A stretch of DNA of 64,000 bases from contig JAFPUN010000020.1 of assembly GCA_017395365.1 (NCBI GenBank), positions 186,001-250,000 on the forward strand, given 5' to 3'. Made by a program: the position numbers and the translations under genes. The notes beneath the pieces were generated by a model. The model worked only from the letters and a program-made list of their open reading frames with translations, ran no database searches and had not been told where the DNA came from. Position 1 is the first letter of the stretch; the number at the start of each line of letters is the position of its first letter. Shown piece by piece: positions 47,080-55,157 of the stretch. The DNA comes from Bacteroidales bacterium (GTDB taxonomy: Bacteria; Bacteroidota; Bacteroidia; Bacteroidales; F082).

Positions 47080-48117
47080 TTATTTTTTCAGTTGAAGGAG
47101 GTCGACTTTCCATGTCAAGCCGAGGTTGGCCTGGAACTTGCTGACGCCATCCACGCTGGTGTGTGAGCCACAGAGGTGGAGGCGGATGTTGCGGTCACCC
47201 AGGGGGTAATATTCGAAGCCGAGGCTCTCGAAGTCAACTCTCTTGCCGGGGACTATATACTGGTCATAGGCTTCCGTGTTGGGCAGTTGGGCTTTGTTGA
47301 AGTCGTAACCTGCCTTGGCGAACACAATCCATTTCTTTCCGATATCGACGCCGATGCCATAGATGGCGGTGATGTCTTGACCGAAGAATTGTTCCTGTTC
47401 GAAAGAAGCTCGATTGATGATGTCGAGATACATCTCCACACCTTTGAATTGCAACTTATTGCCCAAAGCAATGTAGTTGATGAACTTGCCGGGTTGATAT
47501 TCAATCATGTTGACGGAATAGGCCGTCTTGAAGATGCCATAGTTGCCGTACCACATCAAATTGTAGGCGTAGATGCTCTGCATGGCTTGGTTGATGAATG
47601 GCGAGTTGCACATCTGGATGAGGAAGTGGTTCTTACCGGAATTGTCCTTGAAATTCAAGGAGGCGCCTACCTCGTAGCAGCATACGGTGTTCCAGAACTC
47701 GGTGCCATAGTAGATGTCAATGGGGTTGGTATCATATTCCCAGCCGCCAATGGCGACGACTTGCTTGCCGGCTGATAAGAACAGGTTGTCAGTGAAGTTC
47801 CAGTTGAGGTAAGCCCAGTCGGTGCCTTGGAAAAAAGTGTTGGCAAAACCGATGTTTGGCGCGTTGATGCGCTGGCGCAGGTGATACGAGAATTTGCTGC
47901 CGAGGGTGCCGTCCAAGGCCACGACGAGATATTTGCCTGCAAAACCATGGTCGGTGCTCGGCGCAACCGTATCATACCCGGGATGGTAGTCAAGGGTGAA
48001 GTCGGCACGCGTGTTCAGATGCAGGTTGTCGAGAGTGACAAAAGGCTTGCCGTCTTGTGAAAAGGCCTGAAGGATGGCGAAGATAGATAAAAAGGTGAGG
48101 AGTAACGCTTTTCTCAT
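47080..48117 (-). CDS. Outer-membrane porin, O/P-like
   Basis: 345 residues from the ATG at 48117 (signal peptide MRKALLLTFLSIFAILQAFSQ). Alternating beta-strand pattern of a 16-18-stranded porin, e.g. GKYLVVALDGTLGSKFSYHLRQRINAP, DWAYLNWNFTDNLFLSAGKQVVAIGGWEYD, and an aromatic-rich end (NLGLTWKVDLLQLKK). It resembles phosphate-selective porin O/P, but substrate choice cannot be inferred. The upstream extension is rejected because it runs through the -7 element at 48136-48143. It is co-transcribed with the Gate-domain protein. Confidence 0.8.
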   Translation of the reverse strand: MRKALLLTFLSIFAILQAFSQDGKPFVTLDNLHLNTRADFTLDYHPGYDTVAPSTDHGFAGKYLVVALDGTLGSKFSYHLRQRINAPNIGFANTFFQGTDWAYLNWNFTDNLFLSAGKQVVAIGGWEYDTNPIDIYYGTEFWNTVCCYEVGASLNFKDNSGKNHFLIQMCNSPFINQAMQSIYAYNLMWYGNYGIFKTAYSVNMIEYQPGKFINYIALGNKLQFKGVEMYLDIINRASFEQEQFFGQDITAIYGIGVDIGKKWIVFAKAGYDFNKAQLPNTEAYDQYIVPGKRVDFESLGFEYYPLGDRNIRLHLCGSHTSVDGVSKFQANLGLTWKVDLLQLKK

Positions 48118-48135
48118 ACGCAAATAAATTTGCTG

Positions 48136-48143
48136 CAAAGGTA
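48136..48143 (-). promoter_or_regulatory. Probable -7 element for the porin/Gate operon
   Basis: Minus-strand TACCTTTG, 19 nt before the porin ATG. Confidence 0.5.
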
Positions 48144-48180
48144 AGAATAAAAGTGTCGGGATTGGAATATGGGGCAACAA

Positions 48181-48210
48181 AAAAAACGGGGCGGATGACT
48201 CCGTCCCGTT
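48181..48210 (-). terminator. Intrinsic terminator of hsp20
   Basis: 11-bp stem (48185-48195 with 48200-48210, one wobble), 4-nt loop, followed on the minus strand by a run of at least six T. Confidence 0.85.
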
Positions 48211-48233
48211 GTGGGGTTGTTTTTGGGAAGACT

Positions 48234-48659
48234 TTAGCAGACTTCGATGGTCTGCATGGCCTGCTTCTTCTCTTCAACAGTCACCTTCGGGATGACGATG
48301 TCGAGGATGCCGTTTTCGACCTTGGCGCTGATCTGCTCCTTGTGGATGTCCTCAGGCAGCATCACCGTCTGGCGGAAGTGCTCGACCGAGAACTCGTGAC
48401 GCAGGTAGCGCATCTCTTCCTTATCCTCTTTCTTCTCGCTCTTGTTCTCTTTGACCATCTCGACGACGAGGTTGCCTTCGGCGTCGATGCTCAACTTGAC
48501 GTCTTCCTTGGTGAGACCAGGGATGCAGAGTTCAAGTTTGTAGTTGTCTTTCGTCTCCATGATGTTCATGCGGGGCGTTGAATAAGTCGTGTCGTTCCAG
48601 TTCATCAATTCGTTGAACAGAGTAGGCATGAAGTCTTGGTTTCTTCTGGTTACTAACAT
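48234..48659 (-). CDS. Small heat-shock protein, Hsp20/alpha-crystallin family
   Basis: 141 residues. An ATP-independent holdase that binds unfolding proteins. A short N-terminal arm is followed by the alpha-crystallin domain: PRMNIMETKDNYKLELCIPGLTKEDVKLSIDAEGNLVVEM, then the Lys/Glu-rich beta5-beta6 loop, FRQTVMLPEDI and AKVENGILDIVIPKV. A single-gene unit with its own terminator; no CIRCE-like inverted repeat was recognised upstream. Confidence 0.95.
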   Translation of the reverse strand: MLVTRRNQDFMPTLFNELMNWNDTTYSTPRMNIMETKDNYKLELCIPGLTKEDVKLSIDAEGNLVVEMVKENKSEKKEDKEEMRYLRHEFSVEHFRQTVMLPEDIHKEQISAKVENGILDIVIPKVTVEEKKQAMQTIEVC

Positions 48660-48712
48660 GGTTTTGATCTCCTATTTTTTAGTTGTTTGTTTATTGATTG
48701 TTCGTTTTTTTG

Positions 48713-48774
48713 AGGTCCCTGAGCCTGTCGAAGGGCCGACCTTGGGACTTTTTGCCCGTCCTTTCGTTCGGACG
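48713..48774. repeat. CCCTGAGCCTGTCGAAGGG-type dispersed repeat with second hairpin
   Basis: AGGTC (48713-48717) pairs with GACCT (48738-48742), and CCCT with AGGG inside it. The core matches a palindrome seen dispersed in many bacterial genomes. A second hairpin CGTCC/GGACG follows at about 48757-48774. It lies between the divergent hsp20 and the candidate RNA below. Confidence 0.6.
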
Positions 48775-48939
48775 ACTCCACCTAGTCAAATTCTTTGCCA
48801 AGGCCAAAAACGAGCTTAAAAACCCTATTTTTACTGACAATATTTCCGATTTTAGGTAGTTTTGTGTAAATATTTATGACAAAATTTCCGAAATAACTGT
48901 TATTTGTTGTCTTTTTTGGTGAAAAAACCAATGATATGG

Positions 48940-48968
48940 TTTGCATTTAATGTTATTGTTTATCTTTG
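48940..48968 (+). promoter_or_regulatory. Promoter with -33 TTTG and -7 TATCTTTG
   Basis: TTTG at 48940-48943, 17-bp spacer, TATCTTTG at 48961-48968. The most complete Bacteroidota-type promoter in the window. It drives the candidate RNA and probably the PorV-like gene. Confidence 0.65.
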
Positions 48969-48974
48969 CGAAAG

Positions 48975-49165
48975 ATTTGGTTCGCCGAGTCGACATCATT
49001 ATTGAAGCGTTATGCTCGTTAAGATTGGAAATGTAGGAGTTTTCAAAAAAGCAACGAACTTGCATAGCGGCTTTCGCGCATTATGCGTGGGCTGCTGTTC
49101 CACAAGTTGCTTTAGGTATCCTACAACCTCCAGTCTTCGTGGCCTTCAGTTCCACGCTTCTTTTG
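48975..49165 (+). ncRNA. Candidate structured RNA of about 190 nt
   Basis: Between the promoter at 48940-48968 and the PorV-like gene. Nested complementary blocks: GAAGCGT/ACGCTTC (49004-49010 with 49154-49160), AAGATTGG/CCAGTCTT (49021-49028 with 49130-49137, one wobble), TGTAGGA/TCCTACA (49032-49038 with 49119-49125) and AAAGCAAC/GTTGCTTT (49048-49055 with 49106-49113). These enclose two hairpins, GCATA/TATGC (49062-49086) and GTGG/CCAC (49087-49103). The closing helix is followed by TTTT (49161-49164). Size and long-rod shape recall 6S RNA, but I do not recognise family-specific bases. It could also be a 5' leader. Confidence 0.5.
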
Positions 49166-49220
49166 TGTATGGAAGTAGCATGAAATAGTAATTATCAACA
49201 ATCCTCAAATACAGTTTATT

Positions 49221-50435
49221 ATGAAAACACGAAGAATTCTTATTGTAGCCCTGCTTCTTTTAGGGGCTTTGCCTGTTTCTGTTGCACAGACTTACTCCCC
49301 AAATGTCATCACGACGACTGTGCCTTTTTTGACAAATGCTTTTGATGCCCGTGGGACAGCCTTGGGTTTTGGTGGTGTGGCTACTAGCCCTGATGCTTTC
49401 AGTATGTTCTACAATCCAGCCAAGTATGCTTTCATGAAAAACGACCATACCATGATTGCTTCTGGATTCAATGCAATTAACTTTGTGGTTCCTGACCAAT
49501 ACGCATTGTTTGATGCTTTTGCGCAGAAGATTGGTCGCTCGGCTATTGCTGCAACGGCACGATATCAGCAGAGTAACGATGTGACGCTTATTGATGCATT
49601 CGGCCAAATCATGGGATATTACAATCCGCAGGAGTTTGCCATTGACTTGGCCTATTCCCGCCGTTTTGGCGATTACTTATCGGCTGGTTTGGCTGGTCGT
49701 TTTATCTATTCTGGTTTGACGGTCGAATCACTGGGATACAGCGCCAAGTCATATTCAGTCGCATGTGATGTCTCAGCCTACTACCAACGTCCGTTAGGCA
49801 GTCTGGTTGACTTGTCTGCAGGTGCCGCCATTACCAATATCGGTACAAAGATGGCTTATGTAACCTCGGAAGATCAAAAAGGGTTTATTCCGACGACCCT
49901 GAGACTTGGCACGGCCTTCAAATTTAATTTCCATCCCAAGAATACGCTTACCCTCAATGTTGAGTTCAATAAGTTGCTGGTTCCCACGCCACCCATCATC
50001 GAATTGAATGGGAATGGTTATCCTTGCTATAATGAAGATGGTACCTATAAGATTAAGTATGGATACGACAATAATGTGTCGGTGCTTCGCGGCATGTTCC
50101 AATCCTTCTACGATGCGCCTGGCTATACCATGAATTATGCCACAGGAGATTATGAGCGCATCGGCTCGTTTTACGAGGAACTCTGTGAAGTGAATACGGG
50201 AATCGGTATAGAATACAATCTAGCCGATCATTTCTTTGTCAGGACAGGCTATTACCATGTACCTAGCCTGAAAGGTGGCGTGAATTGCTTGACCGAAGGT
50301 GTAGGTATGTATTTCGGAATATTTGGTATGGATCTCTCATATTCGTGGAACATCTTCAATAGGACAGGTGATGTAACGAATAGTCAATTCGCAGCTACTA
50401 GCCGCCTTCGTTGGGACATGTATTTCGCATTCTAG
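49221..50435 (+). CDS. Second PorV-like outer-membrane protein
   Basis: 404 residues, clearly paralogous to PorV: signal peptide, then SPNVITTTVPFLTNAFDARGTALGFGGVATSPDAFSMFYNPAKYAF. The late segment MFQSFYDAPGYTMNYATGDYERIGSFYEELCEVNTGIGIEYNL lines up with that of PorV. The C-terminus ends RLRWDMYFAF with a terminal aromatic, as expected for a beta-barrel. It lies 3.5 kb from porV, separated by a porin/Gate operon and hsp20. It may shuttle a different cargo set or serve the second PorU-like protease; PorQ is an alternative, but similarity to PorV is closer. Confidence 0.85.
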   Translation: MKTRRILIVALLLLGALPVSVAQTYSPNVITTTVPFLTNAFDARGTALGFGGVATSPDAFSMFYNPAKYAFMKNDHTMIASGFNAINFVVPDQYALFDAFAQKIGRSAIAATARYQQSNDVTLIDAFGQIMGYYNPQEFAIDLAYSRRFGDYLSAGLAGRFIYSGLTVESLGYSAKSYSVACDVSAYYQRPLGSLVDLSAGAAITNIGTKMAYVTSEDQKGFIPTTLRLGTAFKFNFHPKNTLTLNVEFNKLLVPTPPIIELNGNGYPCYNEDGTYKIKYGYDNNVSVLRGMFQSFYDAPGYTMNYATGDYERIGSFYEELCEVNTGIGIEYNLADHFFVRTGYYHVPSLKGGVNCLTEGVGMYFGIFGMDLSYSWNIFNRTGDVTNSQFAATSRLRWDMYFAF

Positions 50436-50487
50436 GCAGTCGATTGTTTTTCCTTGTTGTTTCGGCTCGTTGTCTGGCTTAATTCCG

Positions 50488-50495
50488 TATTTTTG
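50488..50495 (+). promoter_or_regulatory. Probable -7 element for the MFS gene
   Basis: TATTTTTG, 23 bp before the ATG at 50519. Confidence 0.45.
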
Positions 50496-50518
50496 CCGCC
50501 CGATAACGAGCCGAAATC

Positions 50519-51712
50519 ATGGAAGAAAAACTGTTTAATAAGAATTATCTCTGCCTTTGTGCGGCTAATTTCCTGTTTTTCTTCTCGTTCTACCTCTTGC
50601 TGCCCGTGTTGCCTTTCTTTATAATGGAGAAATATCAGGCGGGCAATGCGATTATCGGAACGGTCATCTCTTGTTATACTTTAGCTACTTTGGTGGTCCG
50701 TCCTTTCTCGGGCTATATGATGGACACCTTTAAACGCAAACCCTTGTATCTGTTGGCATTGTCCATTTTCACAGCTGTGTTTGTCGGCTATCTTTTTGCC
50801 GCTACCATCACCATATTAATAATAATCCGCATTGTTCACGGCTTGGCGTTTGGGCTAACCTCGGTGGGCGGCAACACCTTGGTCATCGACGTGGTGCCAT
50901 CGGAGCACAGGGGAGAGGGCATCGGCTATTACGGTGTGGCCAACAACATCGCCATGGCTGTAGGCCCGATGACAGGTCTGTTCGTCTACGAGCATTTCAG
51001 CTTCAACGCTATCTTTATGGGATGCATGGGTTGCAGCCTTCTGGCGGCTTTGTTCGCCTCAAGGATTCAGACCAAAGTCAGGCCGCCCGTCAAGCGTCCT
51101 CCGATTTCCTTGGACCGTTTCATCTTGTTGAAAGGCTTGCTGGCGGGCATTTCGTTCACCTTGTTGGCTTTCGCCTACGGACAGATTTCCAATTACATCG
51201 CTCTCTATGCCAAGGAGATGGGCCTGACTATCAGTAGCGGCTTGTTCTTCACGGTGTATGCCGTCGGCCTGATTGCTTCGCGCCTATTTGCAGGCAAGAT
51301 GGTTGATAAGGGCAAGGTGACGCAAACTATTGCCTTGGGTTTAGGTATCGTTGTGTTCGCTATGTTTGGACTTGGCATGTGCCATCATTGTAATGCCTTG
51401 GGCACGGACTACACGGCAGCGGCTTTCCTGTTGATTGCCTTGTGTTGTGGTTTGGGCTTCGGGGCGGCTTTCCCGTCATTCAATGCCTTGTTTATCAATC
51501 TTGGCACCAACGCCCAAAGAGGCACTGCAACATCTACCTATTTAACGACTTGGGACCTGGGTCTCGGCATCGGCATCTTTTCGGGAGGTATGTTGGCCGA
51601 GCATTTTTCGTTCTCTGCAGCCTATCTGGTGGCTTCGGCTTCGGTGCTGGTGTCGTTGATCTTTTTTGTTATCGTTGTAACACCTCATTATCAGAGAAAT
51701 AAACTTCGCTAA
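50519..51712 (+). CDS. Major facilitator superfamily transporter
   Basis: 397 residues, about 12 membrane helices. The MFS loop 2-3 signature appears as RPFSGYMMDTFKRKPLYL, and helix 5 as GIGYYGVANNIAMAVGPMTG. It resembles multidrug and arabinose-efflux-type MFS proteins; the substrate is unknown. The stop overlaps the next start (TAATG), so the acetyltransferase is co-translated. Confidence 0.88.
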   Translation: MEEKLFNKNYLCLCAANFLFFFSFYLLLPVLPFFIMEKYQAGNAIIGTVISCYTLATLVVRPFSGYMMDTFKRKPLYLLALSIFTAVFVGYLFAATITILIIIRIVHGLAFGLTSVGGNTLVIDVVPSEHRGEGIGYYGVANNIAMAVGPMTGLFVYEHFSFNAIFMGCMGCSLLAALFASRIQTKVRPPVKRPPISLDRFILLKGLLAGISFTLLAFAYGQISNYIALYAKEMGLTISSGLFFTVYAVGLIASRLFAGKMVDKGKVTQTIALGLGIVVFAMFGLGMCHHCNALGTDYTAAAFLLIALCCGLGFGAAFPSFNALFINLGTNAQRGTATSTYLTTWDLGLGIGIFSGGMLAEHFSFSAAYLVASASVLVSLIFFVIVVTPHYQRNKLR

Positions 51713-52299
51713 TGCAGCCCGTCCATTCCATAGTCCAGCTTCGTGATGCCACATCAGATGACGCGCCTTTCATTGCGCGTGTGGTGTTGGCGGGCATCGA
51801 TATGCTTGACATCGATGCAAAGCTTCCTGATGAGCAGCGTGCCATCTATGAGCACTTGATGGATATTTGCCGCATGGATGACACCTTATACAGCTACCTC
51901 AATACACGCATAGCCGAGGTCGATGGAAATAGGGTGGGCGCCTTGGTGGCTTACGATGGAGCTCGTTATGCTGCCTTGCGCGCCAAGACCTTCGGCCTTG
52001 TGCAACAAACATCTGGCATGGATTTGAGTCGCAATGCGATGGAAACCAGTCCAGGTGAATTCTATTTGGATAGTATGGCCGTTCTGTCAGACTACAGAGG
52101 CCTTGGCATTGGTAAAATGCTGATAAGCGACCGCATGGATTATGCCTTATGCAATGGTTTTCAAAAGGTTACATTGCTTGTCGACAAAGACAAACCGCGT
52201 TTGCAACATTATTATCAGAGTTTGGGGTTTGTTTTCGTCGAGGAGTTGTTTGTGTTCGGGAGTTGGTATAATAAGTTGGGGAAAAATAATGAGGAATAA
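51712..52299 (+). CDS. GNAT family N-acetyltransferase
   Basis: 195 residues. Begins with the GNAT strand VQLRDATSDDAPFIARVVLAGI. The acetyl-CoA motif A is YLDSMAVLSDYRGLGIGKMLISDRMDYA, followed by KVTLLVDKDKPRLQHYYQSLGFVFVEEL. The acceptor is unknown. It overlaps the MFS stop by one base and is in the same transcript. Confidence 0.88.
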   Translation: MQPVHSIVQLRDATSDDAPFIARVVLAGIDMLDIDAKLPDEQRAIYEHLMDICRMDDTLYSYLNTRIAEVDGNRVGALVAYDGARYAALRAKTFGLVQQTSGMDLSRNAMETSPGEFYLDSMAVLSDYRGLGIGKMLISDRMDYALCNGFQKVTLLVDKDKPRLQHYYQSLGFVFVEELFVFGSWYNKLGKNNEE

Positions 52300-52310
52300 G
52301 GAATTTTTCT

Positions 52311-52318
52311 ATTTTTGC
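52311..52318 (+). promoter_or_regulatory. Probable -7 element for the secreted EEP protein
   Basis: TATTTTTG, 20 bp before the ATG at 52338. Confidence 0.45.
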
Positions 52319-52337
52319 CCCAATAAAACCTTTTTCT

Positions 52338-53291
52338 ATGAAAAAACTCCTTCTTTTTGCCCTCATTGTGGCATCTCTACAGCTTTCTGCCCAGCAAATG
52401 CTCATCGGATCATATAACATTCGATACAAAAACGCCAATGATAGCATCAATGGTGAGGTGTGGGCCAAGCGCTGTCAGGTCATTTGCGACCAGGTGAACT
52501 TCATGGCGCCCGATGTCTTTGGCACCCAAGAAGTGCTATATGACCAACTCCAAGATATGAAGAAGTCTTTGGATGGCTATGATTATATAGGCATCGGTCG
52601 TGATGACGGTCAGCGTGGCGGCGAACATGAAGCCATCTTTTATAAAAAAAGAAAACTACGCCTTCTTGACCATGGCGATTTCTGGTTGAGCGTGACACCT
52701 GACAAGCCTGGCTTGGGTTGGGATGCGGTCTGCATACGCATTTGCACCTGGGGCAAATTTGAAGTGAAAACGGAGAAAGAACAACGAAGTGGTGTGTTCA
52801 ACCGAAAGAAATCCGACCCTGCCATGGAGTTTTATTTTTTCAACCTGCACATGGACCATGTGGGCGTGGTGGCACGACGCGAGTCAGCCAAATTGGTGGT
52901 GGCCAAGGTTCGTGAGATTGCTCAAGGCGCCCCCGTTTTCATCACTGGCGACTTCAATGTGGACCAAAACGATGAGATTTACACGATTTTTACGGAATCG
53001 GGGCTGCTGAAAGACTCCTACGATGCCGCCCGCATCCGCTTCGCGGAAAACGGAACGTTCAATGCATTCAAGACCAATTATTTTACTACCAGTCGTATCG
53101 ACCACGTGTTTGTCTCCCCAAGTACGACGGTGGAGGCATACGGCGTTTTCACCAACAGTTATTGGACGCCCGACGAAGATCCGGACGATACCATCAAGGC
53201 ATCCGATGCGCCGCAGCAGATCTCATTCGATACCTACATTCGGCACAATCCTTCCGACCATTATCCGGTGTTCGTGAAGGTTAAGCTTTGA
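52338..53291 (+). CDS. Secreted endonuclease/exonuclease/phosphatase family protein
   Basis: 317 residues with a signal peptide (MKKLLLFALIVASLQLSAQQ). EEP-fold active-site motifs in order: SYNIRYKNAND, FGTQEVLYDQL (metal-binding Glu), FFNLHMDHVG (His), ITGDFNVDQND (Asp/Asn), SRIDHVFVS and PSDHYPVFVKVKL (terminal Asp-His pair). The catalytic set looks complete. The substrate could be phosphodiesters of nucleic acid, lipid or sugar. The last 11 bp overlap the convergent EamA gene. Confidence 0.9.
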   Translation: MKKLLLFALIVASLQLSAQQMLIGSYNIRYKNANDSINGEVWAKRCQVICDQVNFMAPDVFGTQEVLYDQLQDMKKSLDGYDYIGIGRDDGQRGGEHEAIFYKKRKLRLLDHGDFWLSVTPDKPGLGWDAVCIRICTWGKFEVKTEKEQRSGVFNRKKSDPAMEFYFFNLHMDHVGVVARRESAKLVVAKVREIAQGAPVFITGDFNVDQNDEIYTIFTESGLLKDSYDAARIRFAENGTFNAFKTNYFTTSRIDHVFVSPSTTVEAYGVFTNSYWTPDEDPDDTIKASDAPQQISFDTYIRHNPSDHYPVFVKVKL

Positions 53292-54204
53292 TTTTTCGCC
53301 TCCTGATTTCGCTCCAAGTCTGCAAAACGACAGAGATGATAATCAGCGCGATGCCGATACAGAACGAGAAATTCAACTCCTTGTACTCGCTGAAGATGAA
53401 CATGGAGAGGATGATGCTGTATACAGGCTCCAAGTTGTAGGTCAGGTTGACGGTGAAGGCAGGAATCTTCTGCAATACGATAATTTGCAGTAGACAAAGC
53501 CCGATAGTGCAGACCACGACCATGAAAGCCAAATAGGGATAGTCCATGCCGACAGGATAGAGCCGCCCGACGGGGATAAATGCATTATATATAGGTATCA
53601 GGCAGGTCAGTCCGATGAGGCCACCAACCATCTCCCAAAGCAGCATGTTCTTGGCTTCGTAGTGTTTGCCGACGCGTTGGTTGGTGATGGCAAACAAGGC
53701 ATACAGTGCCGAAGAAACCACACCCAGGATGATTCCCAGACGGTAGCGTGCGTCGAATTGGAAGATAAGGTATATGCCGAGGATGGTGAGCAGGCTGAAG
53801 AGGAATTCGCGCCCCGAGAATTTATGCCTGTTGATGATGGGCTCAAGCAAGGCTGTGAAAAACCCAACCAAGGAGAAACACACCACGCCGATGCTGACAT
53901 TGGAGGCCTTGATAGAGGCATAGAAAAAGACCCAATGCAGGCACAACAACATACCCACGCCGCCCATTTGCAAAATGTCCCTGAAATTGTATCGTTGTAG
54001 TAGGGACGCACCGCGTGCGTCCACACCGCGTGCGTCCACACCGCGTTGTTTCGATACCCGTAAAAACAACCACATAATCACCGCCGCCGCAGCCATGCGC
54101 CACCATACCAATATGGCGGAATCCAAGGTGATGAGTCGCCCCAACACGCCAGTGAATCCGGCGATGAAGACGGATAGATGCAGCAGCAAATAGTCCTTTT
54201 TCAT
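53281..54204 (-). CDS. EamA/DMT-family transporter carrying an in-frame repeat insertion
   Basis: 307 residues with ten predicted helices, the drug/metabolite transporter fold with two EamA halves. Substrate unknown. Just after the second helix (WLFLRVSKQR) the protein has GVDARGVDARGASLLQ, encoded by a palindromic and tandem repeat at 54000-54045. Homologous transporters are expected to have a short basic loop here. The insertion keeps the reading frame and lies in a cytosolic loop, so the protein may still work. Its start overlaps the RNA methyltransferase stop by 4 bp. Confidence 0.88.
   Translation of the reverse strand: MKKDYLLLHLSVFIAGFTGVLGRLITLDSAILVWWRMAAAAVIMWLFLRVSKQRGVDARGVDARGASLLQRYNFRDILQMGGVGMLLCLHWVFFYASIKASNVSIGVVCFSLVGFFTALLEPIINRHKFSGREFLFSLLTILGIYLIFQFDARYRLGIILGVVSSALYALFAITNQRVGKHYEAKNMLLWEMVGGLIGLTCLIPIYNAFIPVGRLYPVGMDYPYLAFMVVVCTIGLCLLQIIVLQKIPAFTVNLTYNLEPVYSIILSMFIFSEYKELNFSFCIGIALIIISVVLQTWSEIRRRKIKA
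54000..54045. repeat. GTAGGGACGCAC palindrome with 15-bp tandem copies inside the EamA gene
   Basis: GGACGCAC-CGC-GTGCGTCC at 54004-54022, then the 15-bp unit ACCGCGTGCGTCCAC twice (54010-54024 and 54025-54039) plus a partial copy. It is related to the GTAGAGACG palindromes elsewhere in the window. Confidence 0.75.
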
Positions 54205-54971
54205 GGCTTTCTCCTTTGGCGCACGGCCTCAAAGGTGACGATGGCGGTGGTCACCGACACATTGAGCGAGTCGGCGATGCCGTTCATGGGGATGATGATG
54301 TTTTGGTCAGCAGCCTCGACCCAGGCATTGGAGATGCCCGTGGCCTCGGTGCCCATGACCAGGGCGGATGCCTTGCGGAAATCGGCATCGAGGTAGTCGA
54401 TGGAGGCCTTGAGGTAGGTGCAGTATATGGTGATGCCGTTCTTTTTCAGCCAGCTGATGCATTCTTCGGTGGAGCAGGCATAGACAGGCACGCTGAAGAT
54501 GCATCCGATGCTGGCACGTATGGCATTGGGGTTGAAAAGATCCGTTGCGGGGTCAGCTACGATGACGGCATCGACTCCTGCGGCATCGGCGGTACGCATC
54601 ACAGCACCGAGGTTGCCTGGTTTCTCCACGGTTTCCAGAACGATGATCAATGCGTCTTTCTTCGGTTTGAATTCGTTGAGGCTCTTGTATTTAGGTATGG
54701 CCACTGCTAGCAAACCATCGCTACCTTCGCGATAGGCGATCTTTTCGAACACCTCTTCGGAAACGGTCTCGGTGTATTTCGCTTGAATGTTGACGGGTTC
54801 ACGCAGCAATGGTTCACAGACATACAGCTCTTCCATTTCGAAGCCACGGGCCTGTGCACGCTCGATCTCACGCTGTCCTTCGATGAGGATACGACATTGC
54901 TCGCGACGCTCGGCAGCCTTCTGTAGCCTGACGAGGTTCTTGATTTTAGGGTTGGTTTTACTGGTGATCAT
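54201..54971 (-). CDS. SpoU/TrmH family RNA 2'-O-methyltransferase
   Basis: 256 residues. An N-terminal substrate-binding domain (SKTNPKIKNLVRLQKAAERREQCRILIEGQREI) is followed by the SPOUT domain: VLETVEKPGNLGAVMRTADAAGVDAVIVADPATDLFNPNAIRASIGCIF, ALVMGTEATGISNAW, and IPMNGIADSLNVSVTTAI. Likely methylates a ribose of tRNA or rRNA with SAM; the exact position is not predictable. It forms an overlapping pair with the EamA transporter. Confidence 0.93.
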   Translation of the reverse strand: MITSKTNPKIKNLVRLQKAAERREQCRILIEGQREIERAQARGFEMEELYVCEPLLREPVNIQAKYTETVSEEVFEKIAYREGSDGLLAVAIPKYKSLNEFKPKKDALIIVLETVEKPGNLGAVMRTADAAGVDAVIVADPATDLFNPNAIRASIGCIFSVPVYACSTEECISWLKKNGITIYCTYLKASIDYLDADFRKASALVMGTEATGISNAWVEAADQNIIIPMNGIADSLNVSVTTAIVTFEAVRQRRKP

Positions 54972-55095
54972 AATGCTCCGGTTGAGTACTGCAAAATTAT
55001 GGAAAACAAATGTTTTATGACTTAATACAGGCGTTTTTTGTCTTCTTTTTCGAAAAATAGGAGTTTTCTCCCCGTTTTCAGTCGTTTCCTATTCC

Positions 55096-55103
55096 TAATT
55101 TTG
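55096..55103 (+). promoter_or_regulatory. Probable -7 element for the 183-aa lipoprotein gene
   Basis: TAATTTTG, 54 bp before the ATG at 55158. Confidence 0.4.
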
Positions 55104-55157
55104 CATATTCAATAAGTGTAACTGATTACATCGTTTTATTAATCAAATACTAGACAA

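Noticed and set aside
48975..49165. tmRNA, SRP RNA or RNase P RNA
   Set aside because: No tRNA-like ends or tag frame, no GGAAG-tetraloop region of SRP RNA, and no RNase P core motif such as GAGGAAAGTCC; left as an unassigned structured RNA.
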